64,000 nucleotides of DNA, taken from the NCBI RefSeq assembly GCF_003751605.1, contig NZ_RJVJ01000001.1:4960001-5024000 (forward strand), read 5' to 3'. Shown here in pieces: positions 16,774-25,132 of this stretch. The translations under genes and the position numbers were made by a program. Source of the DNA: Kitasatospora cineracea (GTDB lineage Bacteria > Actinomycetota > Actinomycetes > Streptomycetales > Streptomycetaceae). The notes beneath the pieces are model-generated. The model saw nothing but the letters and a program-made list of their open reading frames with translations. It had not been told where the DNA came from and did no database searches. Each line of letters opens with the position of its first letter. The stretch's first letter is position 1.

Positions 16774-17576
16774 CCTACACCTGGCTGTACGCGGTCGCCC
16801 CCGCCGACACCGGAGCGCCCCCACCGGACACCCCCGGCGGCGTCGCCGGCGAACACCCCCGGACGGTCGGGGCCGGCAGCCTGCTCGCCGTCGTCGGATC
16901 GGTGCCCGACCCGGACTTCGACGCCGAAGCCCTGCAACGCCGCCTCCGCGACCCGCAGTGGCTCGAACCCGCGGTCCGCGCCCACCACCGGGTCGTCTCC
17001 GCCACCGCCGGCCGGGCCCTGCCGGTGCGCTTCGGCACGGTGTACCGCGACGACGACCGGGTCCGCGCCCTGCTGACGGCCCACGCCGACGCGTTCCGGA
17101 CCGCCCTCGCCCGCGTCGCCGACCGCACCGAGTGGGGCGTGAAGGCCCACCTCGACAAGGCCCGCCTGGACGAGGCCCGCGCGAACGCGGACCCGGCCGC
17201 CGCCACCGGCACCGGCGGCCCGCCGGACGACGACCGGCCGGGCACCGCCTACCTGCTGCGCCGCCGGGCCGCCCGGGACCGGGACACCCGGGACCTGTCG
17301 GACGCCGCCGCCCGCGCCCGACAGGTCCACCTGGCCCTGACCGGCCTCGCCGACCACAGCACCGAGCACCCGCCGCAGCCCCCGGAGGCGACCGGCGTCC
17401 GCGACCCGATGCTGCTCAACGGCGCCTACCTGGTGCACCGTTCGCGGGAGGCCGGGTTCGCCCGCGCCGTCCGCGGCCTGCGGGAGCAGCACGCCCCCGT
17501 CCTGCGGCTGGAGCTCACCGGCCCCTGGCCCCCGTACTCCTTCGTCGACCTCCCGACCGGGGACGGCGCGCCGTGA
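16770..17576 (+). CDS. gvpL: Gas vesicle protein GvpL (GvpL/GvpF family)
   Basis: 268 residues from GTG 16770, overlapping gvpJ. It begins MTYTWLYAVAPADTG and contains VRAHHRVVSATAGRALPVRFGTVYRDD, WGVKAHLDKARLDE, AYLLRRRAARDRD and the family end LELTGPWPPYSFVDL. It is the second GvpF/L protein of the cluster, likely part of the assembly machinery that brings GvpA to the growing shell. Confidence 0.92.
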   Translation: MTYTWLYAVAPADTGAPPPDTPGGVAGEHPRTVGAGSLLAVVGSVPDPDFDAEALQRRLRDPQWLEPAVRAHHRVVSATAGRALPVRFGTVYRDDDRVRALLTAHADAFRTALARVADRTEWGVKAHLDKARLDEARANADPAAATGTGGPPDDDRPGTAYLLRRRAARDRDTRDLSDAAARARQVHLALTGLADHSTEHPPQPPEATGVRDPMLLNGAYLVHRSREAGFARAVRGLREQHAPVLRLELTGPWPPYSFVDLPTGDGAP

Positions 17577-17845
17577 GCACCCCGGACCGGTACCCGTCCC
17601 ACCCGGAACCCGGCATCGAGCCCGACTCCGGACTGCGGCAGCGCAACGTCGCGCTGGTCGACCTGCTCGACCGGGTGCTGGCCGGCGGCGTGGTGATCGC
17701 GGGGGAGGTCACCCTCTCGATCGCGGACGTCGACCTGGTCCGGATCAGCCTGCGGGCCCTGATCGCCTCGGTCCGCTCCCTGGCCGCCGAACCGGCCGCC
17801 GAACCGGCCGCCGAACCGGCCGCCGAACGGGGGCGGGAACCGTGA
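17573..17845 (+). CDS. gvpS: Gas vesicle protein GvpS (GvpA-like minor protein)
   Basis: 90 residues from GTG 17573, overlapping gvpL. A GvpA-type core VALVDLLDRVLAGGVVIAGE, VTLSIADVDLVRISLRALIASV without the WWE extension. The C-terminus holds the four-residue motif AAEP three times in a row then AAER, from a 12-base tandem repeat (about 17788-17828). It is short, as expected for GvpS. Confidence 0.88.
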   Translation: MSTPDRYPSHPEPGIEPDSGLRQRNVALVDLLDRVLAGGVVIAGEVTLSIADVDLVRISLRALIASVRSLAAEPAAEPAAEPAAERGREP

Positions 17846-18126
17846 GCGGACGGCCGCGCCGGGTGGAACTCGACCCCGAGGCGGTCGGGCAGGACCTCGC
17901 CGCGCTGGTCCTCGCGGTGGTCGAACTGCTCCGGCAGCTGATGGAGCGTCAGACGCTGCGCCGGATCGACCAGGGCGACCTCGACGACGAACAGGTCGAG
18001 AAGCTCGGCCTGACCCTGATGGCCCTGGAGGACCGGATGGCGGAACTCCGGGAGCACTTCGGCCTCACCCCCGAGGACCTGAACATCGACCTCGGCCCGC
18101 TCGGCCCGCTGCTCTCCACCGAGTGA
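17842..18126 (+). CDS. gvpK: Gas vesicle protein GvpK
   Basis: 94 residues from GTG 17842, overlapping gvpS. Family motifs are RVELDPEAVGQDLAALVLAVVELLRQLMERQ, GDLDDEQVEKLGLTLMALE and FGLTPEDLNIDLGPLG. GvpK is an accessory protein needed for vesicle enlargement in other hosts. It is the last gene of the operon; no clear terminator is seen in the 76 bases before the convergent ku gene. Confidence 0.93.
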   Translation: MSGRPRRVELDPEAVGQDLAALVLAVVELLRQLMERQTLRRIDQGDLDDEQVEKLGLTLMALEDRMAELREHFGLTPEDLNIDLGPLGPLLSTE

Positions 18127-18164
18127 CGCCCGCGCCGGACGCCCCGAGCGGCGGGCCGCCGCCC

Positions 18165-18224
18165 AGGAGGCCCGCCCGAGGTTCAAGAGGTCCGCCCGAG
18201 GTTCAGGAGGCCCGCCCGAGGTTC
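18165..18224. repeat. 20-base tandem repeat (3 units) across the end of ku
   Basis: Three 20-base units (18165-18184, 18185-18204, 18205-18224), differing by two bases in the middle copy. The third codes for the last residues of Ku (NLGRA); the others lie beyond its stop codon, suggesting replication slippage at the 3' end. Confidence 0.75.
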
Positions 18225-19291
18225 CGGCGGGGGCGGGCGGCGGCCTTCAGCGCGTACTGCAGCTGGTCGCGCGTCATGGTGGACCGGTGCGGGACCCCGA
18301 GCGCGGCGGCCCGCCGGTAGAGCTCGGTCTTGCTGAGCGAGGCGAGGTCCTCCACCGCCTCCGCGGCCTCCTGCGCCCCGGCCCTCCCCGGCTTCGCGGC
18401 CCTCCCCGGCTTCGCGGCCCGCTTCGGCGCCGCGGCCCGTTCGGACGCCGCCCGGCCCCGGCCGCCGCCGCCCCCGCCGCCCCTGCGCCCGGTGCCGCCG
18501 CCCTTCGCGCGGGCCTCGTCGAGGCTGCGGCGCAGGACGTCCATCAGCTCGGTCGCTTCGGTGGCCTCGGGTTCGGCCCCGGCGGACAGGGTGATCTCCC
18601 GGCCGTCGGCCTTCGCCTCGACGAGCGCCCTGACCCGTTCCTCGTAGCTGTCGTGGTAGTCGTCCGGGTGCCAGTCCACGGCGAGCATGCCGATCAGCTG
18701 CTCGGCGGTGGTGAGTTCGGTCCGGTTGAAGTCCTTCCGCCGGGCGGGTAGATCGGGGACCTCCTGCTGCGGGTCGCGCAGTTCGTCGGCCCAGTGCATG
18801 GTGTGCAGCTCGAGGAGCCCGTCGGCCGAGTCGACCGCGGTCAGGTACTCCCTGCCGCGCATCGAGAACACGGCGATCCCGGCCCGGTGGGAGTGGACCA
18901 GCGCCTCGACCAGGAGCTGGTAGACCTTCGCGGCCGTCGGGTCGGCGGGGCCGAGGTAGTAGGTCTTGTCGAAGAAGACCGGATCGATCTCCGCGAGGTC
19001 GGCGAAACCGCTGATCTCGATGGTCCGGGACCGCCCGGGGGAGATCTCCTCCAGCTCGGCGGGCTCCACCACCACGTACTGCCCCTCGGCGAGTTCGTAG
19101 CCCTTGACGATGTCGTCGAACGGCACCTCCTCGCCGGTGCGCTCGTTCACCCGCCGCTGCCGCACCCGGTCGGTGGTGCCGCGCTGCAACTGGTGGAAGC
19201 GCACCGTGTGGGACTCGGTCGCCGGGTACAGCGCCACCGGCAGGCTCACCAGCCCGAACGTCAGCGTTCCCTTCCACACCGGCTTGGCCAT
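18203..19291 (-). CDS. ku: Non-homologous end-joining protein Ku
   Basis: 362 residues. The N-terminal 260 residues are the bacterial Ku core: WKGTLTFGLVSLPVALYPAT, FHQLQRGTTDRVRQRRVNERTGEEV, VKGYELAEGQYVVVEPAELE, FDKTYYLGPAD, SMRGREYLTAVDSADGLLELHTMHWADELRD. It forms a homodimeric ring on DNA ends and recruits LigD. The C-terminal extension has a Gly-rich linker, a basic repeat (AAKPGRAAKPGRAG) and a SAP-like motif LSKTELYRRAAALGVPHRSTMTRDQL, as in the longer streptomycete Ku proteins. ATG 19291 is preferred over GTG 19300 on ribosome-site spacing. No ligD is in the window. Confidence 0.95.
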   Translation of the reverse strand: MAKPVWKGTLTFGLVSLPVALYPATESHTVRFHQLQRGTTDRVRQRRVNERTGEEVPFDDIVKGYELAEGQYVVVEPAELEEISPGRSRTIEISGFADLAEIDPVFFDKTYYLGPADPTAAKVYQLLVEALVHSHRAGIAVFSMRGREYLTAVDSADGLLELHTMHWADELRDPQQEVPDLPARRKDFNRTELTTAEQLIGMLAVDWHPDDYHDSYEERVRALVEAKADGREITLSAGAEPEATEATELMDVLRRSLDEARAKGGGTGRRGGGGGGGRGRAASERAAAPKRAAKPGRAAKPGRAGAQEAAEAVEDLASLSKTELYRRAAALGVPHRSTMTRDQLQYALKAAARPRRNLGRAS

Positions 19292-19792
19292 CGTGCTCAC
19301 CTTCCTCCGCCGACCCCGGTCCGCGGCCGTGCCGCCCGGGGCCGTCCCGTTCCTGCCGCGCGGCTGCCCGGTCCGGGCCCGGCCCACACCCCGGGCCGGG
19401 CGGCCGCGGTGGCAGTGTCGGCGCGGATCCGGACCGAGCAAGCACGGTGAGCACCAGCAGCCGGTACAGCGGCGCGGTCTCGTCGCGCAGCGCGGAGACG
19501 GTCGCCCGAGTCGTCATCCCGATCCACCTCGCCTTCCCCCGCACCCCCTCACCACCGTGGACGCCCCGTCCCGCCCCCGCCACCCCGCACGGACCGGGCC
19601 GCGGTCGGCGCCGCCCGGAAGAGCGGGCCTGGACCGGCCCCGCGGCGTCCCGCCTTCGACCGAGTGAATGATTTTCACCTCCCGCGCCGTCAACACACAG
19701 CGCAGCAGCGGCCGTTGTCGGATCCGGTGCACCAGGATGCGCCGTGACCGCCCGCGCAGCGGGCCTTCCTGATTCCAGAAACGGCTGGGTGT
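19292..19792. other. Gene-poor interval between ku and the carboxypeptidase gene
   Basis: About 500 bases without a gene I can support. It holds a possible ku promoter (19364-19389), a minus-strand reading frame from ATG 19517 (MTTRATVSALRDETAPLYR) that lacks a recognisable family and any good end point, and a less GC-rich stretch with the dyad GTGAATGATTTTCAC at 19664-19678. Confidence 0.5.
19364..19389 (-). promoter_or_regulatory. Candidate sigma-B-like promoter of ku
   Basis: Minus strand GTGT-N16-GGGCAG, ending 72 bases before ATG 19291. The degenerate -35 and GC-rich context make this one of the weaker candidates. Confidence 0.28.
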
Positions 19793-21400
19793 ATGCGATC
19801 AAGAATCCGTGGCCGGGTGCGGACCTGGGCCACCGTCGGCGCCGCGCTCGCGGTCGTGGCCGGTACGGCTGCCGCCGCGCCTCCGAGGAACGCCGACGGC
19901 GGCCTCCCGCCCGAGATCACCGCGATCATGAACAAGCCCGCGTACCGGAACGCGCAGTGGGGCCTGCTGGAGGTCGACCCCGCGAACGGGCGGGTCGTTC
20001 ACTCCCAGTACCCCGACCAGTTCTTCATGCCGGGGTCGACCGTCAAGGTGATCACCATCTCCGGCGCCTGGCACGCCCTCGGCCCGGACCGCCGCTTCAC
20101 CACGCCGGTCCACGCGATCGGCCGGCTCGACGGTTCGACCCTCACCGGGAACCTGGCGCTCGTCGCGCAGGGCGACCTCACCATGGGCGGCCGGACCAAG
20201 CCGGACGGGTCGGTCGACTTCACCCCCATCGACCACACCTACGCCGACGACATCCCCGGCGCGACCCTCACCCCGGAGGACCCGCTCGCCGGCCTGGACC
20301 AGATCGCCCGCCAGGTCCGGGACGCGGGCATCACCAGGGTCGACGGCGACGTCGTCATCGACGCCCGGCTGTTCACGCCCCCGCCGATCAGCCCCCAGCC
20401 GACGCCCCTGATCGTCAACGACAACGTCATCGATCTGCTGAGCACCCCGACCTCCCCCGGGCAGCCCGCCCAGCTGACCTGGCGCCCGCAGGTCGCGCCG
20501 TACCACGTCACCTCCGACGTCCGGACGGTGGAGGCCGGCGGCGCCACCGACATCCAGGTCTCCACGTCCCCCGACGGCACCGGCATCTCGCTCACCGGGA
20601 CGATCGCCGCGGACTCCGCGCCCACCCTGAAGATCTCCCAGGTGAAGGACCCCAACGCGTTCGGGCGCACCGCCCTGATCGAGGCCCTCGGCCGCGCCGG
20701 GGTCACCGTCACCGCCCCGCCGACCGGGCCCAACCCGGACGGCGCGCTGCCCGCCGACTACGACGGCGACCCGCAGGTGGCCGCCTACGTCTCACCGCCG
20801 TACCGCGACTACGCCAAGCTGATCCTGAACGTTAGCCACAACCTCGGCGCCAACCTGGCCCTGTGCAACATCGCCACCCTGCAGGGCAGCACGAACTGCT
20901 TCGACGGCTTCCCCGTCATCCGCGACTTCCTCGCCAACACGGCGCAGCTCGACCCGACGCAGTTCCAGATGGCGGACGGCCGCGGCGACGTGCCCGTCGA
21001 CCGCGTCACCCCCGCCGGGCTCAACCAGCTGCTCGCGTACTGGCTGCGCACCCCCGACGCGGACGCCTTCCGCACCTCGCTGCCGATCCTGGGCGTCTCC
21101 GGCACCGGCGCGCTCTACTGCACCAGTGACGACTGCCCGGCCAAGGGCAAGGTCTTCGCGAAGCCCGGCACCATCATCGGCTTCGACGAGCTGAACCAGC
21201 AGCTCGCCGTGAACGCGCAGACCTACGCGGGCTACCTGGAGGCGGAGGACGGCCACCTCTTCACCTTCTTCGTCGGCGTCAACGGCGCGGCGGCCCCCGA
21301 CATCCAGGGGTTCTTCGACGTCAACGACGACGTCGACCAGATCGCCGTCATCCTCCAGCAGGAGGCGTGCGCGGAACACCGCAACGGCCACCGCGCCTGA
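19793..21400 (+). CDS. dacB: D-alanyl-D-alanine carboxypeptidase/endopeptidase, S13 (PBP4) family
   Basis: 535 residues, secreted. Signal peptide MRSRIRGRVRTWATVGAALAVVAGTAAAA. The penicillin-binding triad is S82-T-V-K85 (in MPGSTVKVIT), S348-H-N350 (in NVSHNLGANLALC) and K457-P-G (in FAKPGTIIG). Between the first two motifs lies the long insert typical of PBP4. These class C enzymes trim cell-wall peptide stems outside the membrane. The start at ATG 19793 has no strong ribosome site. A strong hairpin follows the stop. Confidence 0.92.
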   Translation: MRSRIRGRVRTWATVGAALAVVAGTAAAAPPRNADGGLPPEITAIMNKPAYRNAQWGLLEVDPANGRVVHSQYPDQFFMPGSTVKVITISGAWHALGPDRRFTTPVHAIGRLDGSTLTGNLALVAQGDLTMGGRTKPDGSVDFTPIDHTYADDIPGATLTPEDPLAGLDQIARQVRDAGITRVDGDVVIDARLFTPPPISPQPTPLIVNDNVIDLLSTPTSPGQPAQLTWRPQVAPYHVTSDVRTVEAGGATDIQVSTSPDGTGISLTGTIAADSAPTLKISQVKDPNAFGRTALIEALGRAGVTVTAPPTGPNPDGALPADYDGDPQVAAYVSPPYRDYAKLILNVSHNLGANLALCNIATLQGSTNCFDGFPVIRDFLANTAQLDPTQFQMADGRGDVPVDRVTPAGLNQLLAYWLRTPDADAFRTSLPILGVSGTGALYCTSDDCPAKGKVFAKPGTIIGFDELNQQLAVNAQTYAGYLEAEDGHLFTFFVGVNGAAAPDIQGFFDVNDDVDQIAVILQQEACAEHRNGHRA

Positions 21401-21407
21401 CCCCGCC

Positions 21408-21448
21408 ACTGCGCGGGCGGTCGGACCCTCCCCGACCGCCCGCGCAGT
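21408..21448 (+). terminator. Hairpin terminator after dacB
   Basis: Perfect 17-base stem (21408-21424 with 21432-21448), 7-base loop, 7 bases past the stop. Confidence 0.75.
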
Positions 21449-21641
21449 CGTGCCGCCCCGGGACACCGGCGGCCCGCCTGCCGGAGCACGCCGGGCGCCG
21501 TTCGGCGGGCGGGCGGCGTTCCCGCAGGTCAGGGCGGTCTTATCGCCGGTGAAAACCGTCATCGGTGCAGCCTTTGCCAAGGTGCGCGGCGGTGCGCTTC
21601 ACTTCCCCGCGTCGAACGAGCGGGACGGGGAGGGCAGGGCC

Positions 21642-22700
21642 ATGGGTGCGGAGCACGACCACGGGCACGGCGAGCGGGACGGGGCCGACCGGCACGACCA
21701 CGGCCACGGCGGCCACGGCCATGGCGGCCACGGCCACGACGGGCACGCGCACGGGGTGGCGGCCGACGCCGACCGGCGCTGGCTGGCCGCCGCGCTCGCG
21801 CTGATCTGCGGCTACATGGCGGTGGAGGTGTCGATCGGCCTGGCCGTCGGCTCGCTGGCGCTGCTGTCGGACGCGGCGCACATGCTGACCGACGCGGCGT
21901 CGATCGTGCTGGCCCTGGTGGCGATGCGGCTGGCGGCCCGGCCGGCCCGGGGCGGGTTCACCTTCGGGCTCAAGCGGGCGGAGATCCTCTCCGCCCAGGC
22001 CAACGGGCTGACGCTGATCCTGCTGGCGGCCTGGCTGACGTACGAGGCGGTGGAGCGGCTGATCAGCCCGCCGGCGGTGTCCGGTGCGCCGGTGCTGTTC
22101 ACGGCGCTGGCGGGCATCGCGGTGAACGTCGCCGCGGCCTGGTGCCTCTCCCGGGCCAACCGCACCTCGCTGAACGTCGAGGGCGCCTACCAGCACGTCC
22201 TGAACGACCTGTTCGGGTTCGTCGCCACCGCCGTGGCCGGCCTGGTGGTGCTGACCACCGGCTTCGCCCGGGCCGACGCGATCGTCTCGCTGGTGGTCGT
22301 GGTGCTGATGGTCAAGGCCGGGTGCGGGCTGCTCAAGGAGTCCGGCCGGATCTTCCTGGAGGCCGCCCCGGCCGGCGTCGACCCCGACGCGATCGGCGAC
22401 GCCATGGTCGCCCGGCCCGGCGTCGTCGAGGTCCACGACCTGCACGTCTGGCAGATCACCTCCGGCCAGACCGCGCTGGCCGCGCACGTCCTGGTCGCGC
22501 CCGAGCGCGACTGCCACGCGGTGCGCGAGGACCTCGAACGCGAACTCGCCGCCCGCGACGGCATCACCCACACCACCCTCCAGGTCGACCACGCCGCCGC
22601 CGAACTGCTCACCGTCGGTGCCGCCGCCCCGAGCCACCCGGACGGCCACTGCGCCGAACCGCACGGCGCCGTCCACCGCGAGGAACCCCACGCCCACTGA
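21642..22700 (+). CDS. Cation diffusion facilitator (CzcD/ZitB-type Zn/Co/Cd exporter)
   Basis: 352 residues from ATG 21642 behind GGGGAGGGCAGGG. The N-terminal 35 residues are a His/Gly/Asp-rich metal-binding arm (HDHGHGGHGHGGHGHDGHAHG). Six membrane segments follow, with the transport-site motifs SLALLSDAAHMLTDAAS in TM2 and ALNDLFG-like HVLNDLFGFV in TM5. The C-terminal cytoplasmic domain has VVEVHDLHVWQITSGQTALAAHVLV. The tail is again His-rich. It should export Zn(II) and related metals for protons. The mapping to zinc is family-based. No plausible metal regulator lies adjacent. Confidence 0.93.
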   Translation: MGAEHDHGHGERDGADRHDHGHGGHGHGGHGHDGHAHGVAADADRRWLAAALALICGYMAVEVSIGLAVGSLALLSDAAHMLTDAASIVLALVAMRLAARPARGGFTFGLKRAEILSAQANGLTLILLAAWLTYEAVERLISPPAVSGAPVLFTALAGIAVNVAAAWCLSRANRTSLNVEGAYQHVLNDLFGFVATAVAGLVVLTTGFARADAIVSLVVVVLMVKAGCGLLKESGRIFLEAAPAGVDPDAIGDAMVARPGVVEVHDLHVWQITSGQTALAAHVLVAPERDCHAVREDLERELAARDGITHTTLQVDHAAAELLTVGAAAPSHPDGHCAEPHGAVHREEPHAH

Positions 22701-22795
22701 ACCGGCCCGCCCGCCCGCGCGTGCGCCGGTCCGTGCCCACCCGTGCCACGCAGGGTGAGCGCCCGCGCCGGACCGTGCGCCGCCCCAACACGCTG

Positions 22796-22876
22796 ACGGA
22801 CCGTCACATTCCGCTCTACCAGCGGGTTTTACTCGCCGTTGAATCTCCGGAAAACCGGTACGCGGTGACGGTCCGT
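22796..22876. promoter_or_regulatory. Paired 12-base inverted repeat upstream of the sulP locus
   Basis: ACGGACCGTCAC at 22796-22807 and its exact reverse complement GTGACGGTCCGT at 22865-22876 bracket 57 bases of locally lower GC. Each arm itself contains the imperfect palindrome ACGGnCCGT. The position, 60 bases before the next gene, suggests a regulator-binding pair; the regulator is unknown. Confidence 0.45.
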
Positions 22877-22935
22877 ACGTAAGCTGGAACGGACGGAACG
22901 GCGGCCGGATCGGGCGGACGCCGGGGGAGGCGGCG

Positions 22936-23304
22936 ATGACCGGGCGGCGGACGACGCGGGGCGGACGCCTCGCCGTCCTGCTGGCCGCCCTCCTCGCCGC
23001 CGTGCTCACCGTCCTCACCGCCGGGCCGTCGGCCGCCCAGGCCCAGACCCGGACACCCCGACCGCCGGCCTCCGCCGCCGCGGAGGAACACCTGGAGGGC
23101 GCCCCCCACCAGGAGACCCCGGCCCCCGCCGGCCGCTCCGCCGGCCGGCACCGGGCGAACGGCGGCCCGCCCGCCCGTCCCCCCGCCCGGTCCGGCGGCG
23201 CCACCGCCCCCGACGCCCCGCCCGCCCCCGCGCACCCCGCCCCGACGACCGCCGACGGTCCCAGACCGGCCGCGCTCGCGCGCCTCCAGGTGTTCCGCTG
23301 CTGA
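22936..23304 (+). CDS. Small secreted protein of unknown function
   Basis: 122 residues from ATG 22936 behind GGGGGAGG. A signal peptide (basic RRTTRGGR, then LAVLLAALLAAVLTVLTAGPSAAQA) is followed by a disordered Pro/Ala/Gly/Arg-rich region and ends ALARLQVFRC with a single terminal Cys. No domain is recognised. It lies upstream of the SulP gene in the same direction, 150 bases before its leader ORF. It could be a short exported peptide or a poorly conserved gene; codon use is compatible with coding. Confidence 0.55.
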   Translation: MTGRRTTRGGRLAVLLAALLAAVLTVLTAGPSAAQAQTRTPRPPASAAAEEHLEGAPHQETPAPAGRSAGRHRANGGPPARPPARSGGATAPDAPPAPAHPAPTTADGPRPAALARLQVFRC

Positions 23305-23455
23305 GCGGCCCCGCGAGCCGACGGCCGCGGTCCGCGCACCGGCACCCCCCGACACCCGGGGCCGCCCGGTCACTGTGACGCCCCGTCGGCACGCTCCGCT
23401 GCCCACCGACAGCACCCCCGTCCGGCCCGCGCCGGACGGGCGGAAGGAGACACCG

Positions 23456-23518
23456 ATGCGACCGTCCCCGCCCCACCCCGCCCGCGCCCTCCCGCCCGGA
23501 GAGGCCCGAGCCCTGTGA
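23456..23518 (+). CDS. 20-residue upstream ORF coupled to sulP
   Basis: ATG 23456 follows GGAAGGAGACACCG, the best ribosome site in this stretch. The frame encodes 20 residues (Pro/Arg/Ala-rich, ending EARAL) and its TGA at 23516-23518 overlaps the GTG of the SulP gene by the sequence GTGA. Translation of the transporter is therefore probably coupled to it. The peptide is too short to assign a function. Confidence 0.5.
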   Translation: MRPSPPHPARALPPGEARAL

Positions 23519-25068
23519 ACACCACCCCGAACCCCGGCCGCGCCCCCGGCCGCGACCCGCTCCCCGACCTCGACCCCGGCCGCGCCGCCGCCCTGCGCGG
23601 GGCCCTCGCGCACTGGCGGCAGGACCTGCCCGCCTCGCTGGTGGTCTTCCTGGTGGCCGTCCCGCTGTGCGTGGGCGTCGCCGTCGCCTCCGGCGTGCCC
23701 GCCGAACGCGGGCTGGTCACCGGCATCGTCGGCGGCCTGGTGGTCGGCCTGCTGCCCGGCAGCAGCCTCCAGGTCAGCGGCCCGGCCGCCGGTCTGACCG
23801 TCCTCGTGTTCGACGCGGTCCAGCGCTTCGGACTCGGCTCGCTCGGCGTGCTGGTGCTGGCCGCCGGGCTGCTCCAGATCGCCATGGGGCTGCTGCGCAC
23901 CGGCCGCTGGTTCCGGGCGATCTCGCTCTCGGTGGTGCACGGCATGCTGGCCGCCATCGGCCTGATCCTGATCCTCGGCCAGCTCTACGCCGTCTCCGGG
24001 CGCACCGCCCCCGGCAGCGGCGCCGGGAAGATCGGCGCCCTGCCCGCGCTGGCCGCCGACTGGTTCACCGGCCGGGCCGCCACCACCGCACTGGTCATGG
24101 CGGCCGCCACCGTCGCCCTGCTCACGCTGTGGCGGCGGCTGCCCGCCCCCGTCCGGGCCGTGCCCGCCCCGCTGGCCGCCGTGGCCCTCGCCGCCGCGGC
24201 CACCGCGCTGTTCGGCCTGGACGTGCCGAGGGTCCGGGTGGACGGCCTGTTCGAGGCCGTCGCGCTCCCCACCGGCGACGGCCTCGCCGCGGTCGCGGGC
24301 ACCGCCGGGCTCGGCACCGTCCTCGCCTTCGCCCTGATCGCCTCCGCCGAGAGCCTGTTCAGCGCCGCCGCCGTCGACCGGATGCACCACGGGCCGCGCA
24401 CCGACTACGACCGCGAACTCACCGCCCAGGGCATCGGCAACACCCTGTGCGGCCTGCTCGGCGCGCTCCCGATGACCGCCGTCATCGTCCGCAGCGCCGC
24501 CAACGTCCAGGCCGGGGCCCGCACCAGGACCTCCCGGGTCCTGCACGGGCTGTGGCTGCTGCTGTTCGCGGCCCTGCTGCCCGCCGTCCTCGGGCTGATC
24601 CCGCTCGCCGTGCTCGGCGGCGTGCTGGTCCACGCCGGGGCCAAGCTCGTCCCGCTGCGCCCGGCCGCCGCCCTGTGGCGCGGCCACCGCGGCGAACTCG
24701 CGGTCCTCGCCGTCACCACCACCGCGATCGTCCTCACCACCCTCTTCGAGGGCGTCCTGATCGGCGTCGCCCTCGCCGTCGCCAAGAGCGCCTGGCAGAC
24801 CTCCCACCTGCACATCGACCTCGCCGACACCGGCCCCGGCGGCCCGCTGAAGGTCCGCCTCAGCGGGAACGCCACCTTCCTGCGCCTGCCCCGCCTGCTC
24901 GACACCCTCGAATCCCTCCCCACCGGCCGCCCCGTCGAACTCGACTGGACCGCGCTGCGCCACCTCGACCACGCCTGCCGCACCGCCCTGCTCACCTGGG
25001 CCGCCCGCCACGCCGCCCACGACCCCACCACCGTCAGCTGGCAACCCCCGCTCACCGTCACCACCTGA
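23515..25068 (+). CDS. SulP-family anion transporter
   Basis: 517 residues, about 11 membrane segments. Motifs include DLPASLVVFLVAVPLCVGVAVASG, the conserved GLVTGIVGGLVVGLLPGSSLQVSGPAAGL, SAESLFSAAAVDRMHHGPRTDYDRELTAQGIGN and GALPMTAVIVRSAANVQAGARTR. The C-terminus has a shortened, STAS-like cytoplasmic segment. The family moves sulfate, bicarbonate or other anions, often with Na+ or H+; the FDRELTAQGIGN form is typical of bacterial SulP proteins tied to bicarbonate or sulfate uptake. No carbonic anhydrase domain is fused. It is followed by a strong terminator. Confidence 0.9.
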   Translation: MNTTPNPGRAPGRDPLPDLDPGRAAALRGALAHWRQDLPASLVVFLVAVPLCVGVAVASGVPAERGLVTGIVGGLVVGLLPGSSLQVSGPAAGLTVLVFDAVQRFGLGSLGVLVLAAGLLQIAMGLLRTGRWFRAISLSVVHGMLAAIGLILILGQLYAVSGRTAPGSGAGKIGALPALAADWFTGRAATTALVMAAATVALLTLWRRLPAPVRAVPAPLAAVALAAAATALFGLDVPRVRVDGLFEAVALPTGDGLAAVAGTAGLGTVLAFALIASAESLFSAAAVDRMHHGPRTDYDRELTAQGIGNTLCGLLGALPMTAVIVRSAANVQAGARTRTSRVLHGLWLLLFAALLPAVLGLIPLAVLGGVLVHAGAKLVPLRPAAALWRGHRGELAVLAVTTTAIVLTTLFEGVLIGVALAVAKSAWQTSHLHIDLADTGPGGPLKVRLSGNATFLRLPRLLDTLESLPTGRPVELDWTALRHLDHACRTALLTWAARHAAHDPTTVSWQPPLTVTT

Positions 25069-25072
25069 CCCG

Positions 25073-25113
25073 CACCACGGCGCGGCGCCGGGAACCGGCG
25101 CCGCGCCGTGGTG
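25073..25113. terminator. Bidirectional hairpin terminator
   Basis: Perfect 19-base stem (25073-25091 with 25095-25113) and a 3-base GAA loop between the convergent SulP and DUF1206 genes. Confidence 0.82.
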
Positions 25114-25132
25114 GAGGTTGCCCGACGCGGCA

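Noticed and set aside
19450..19517. Minus-strand frame starting MTTRATVSALRDETAPLYR
   Set aside because: Weak ribosome site, no family, and it runs into the ku leader without a natural end; kept only as a note.
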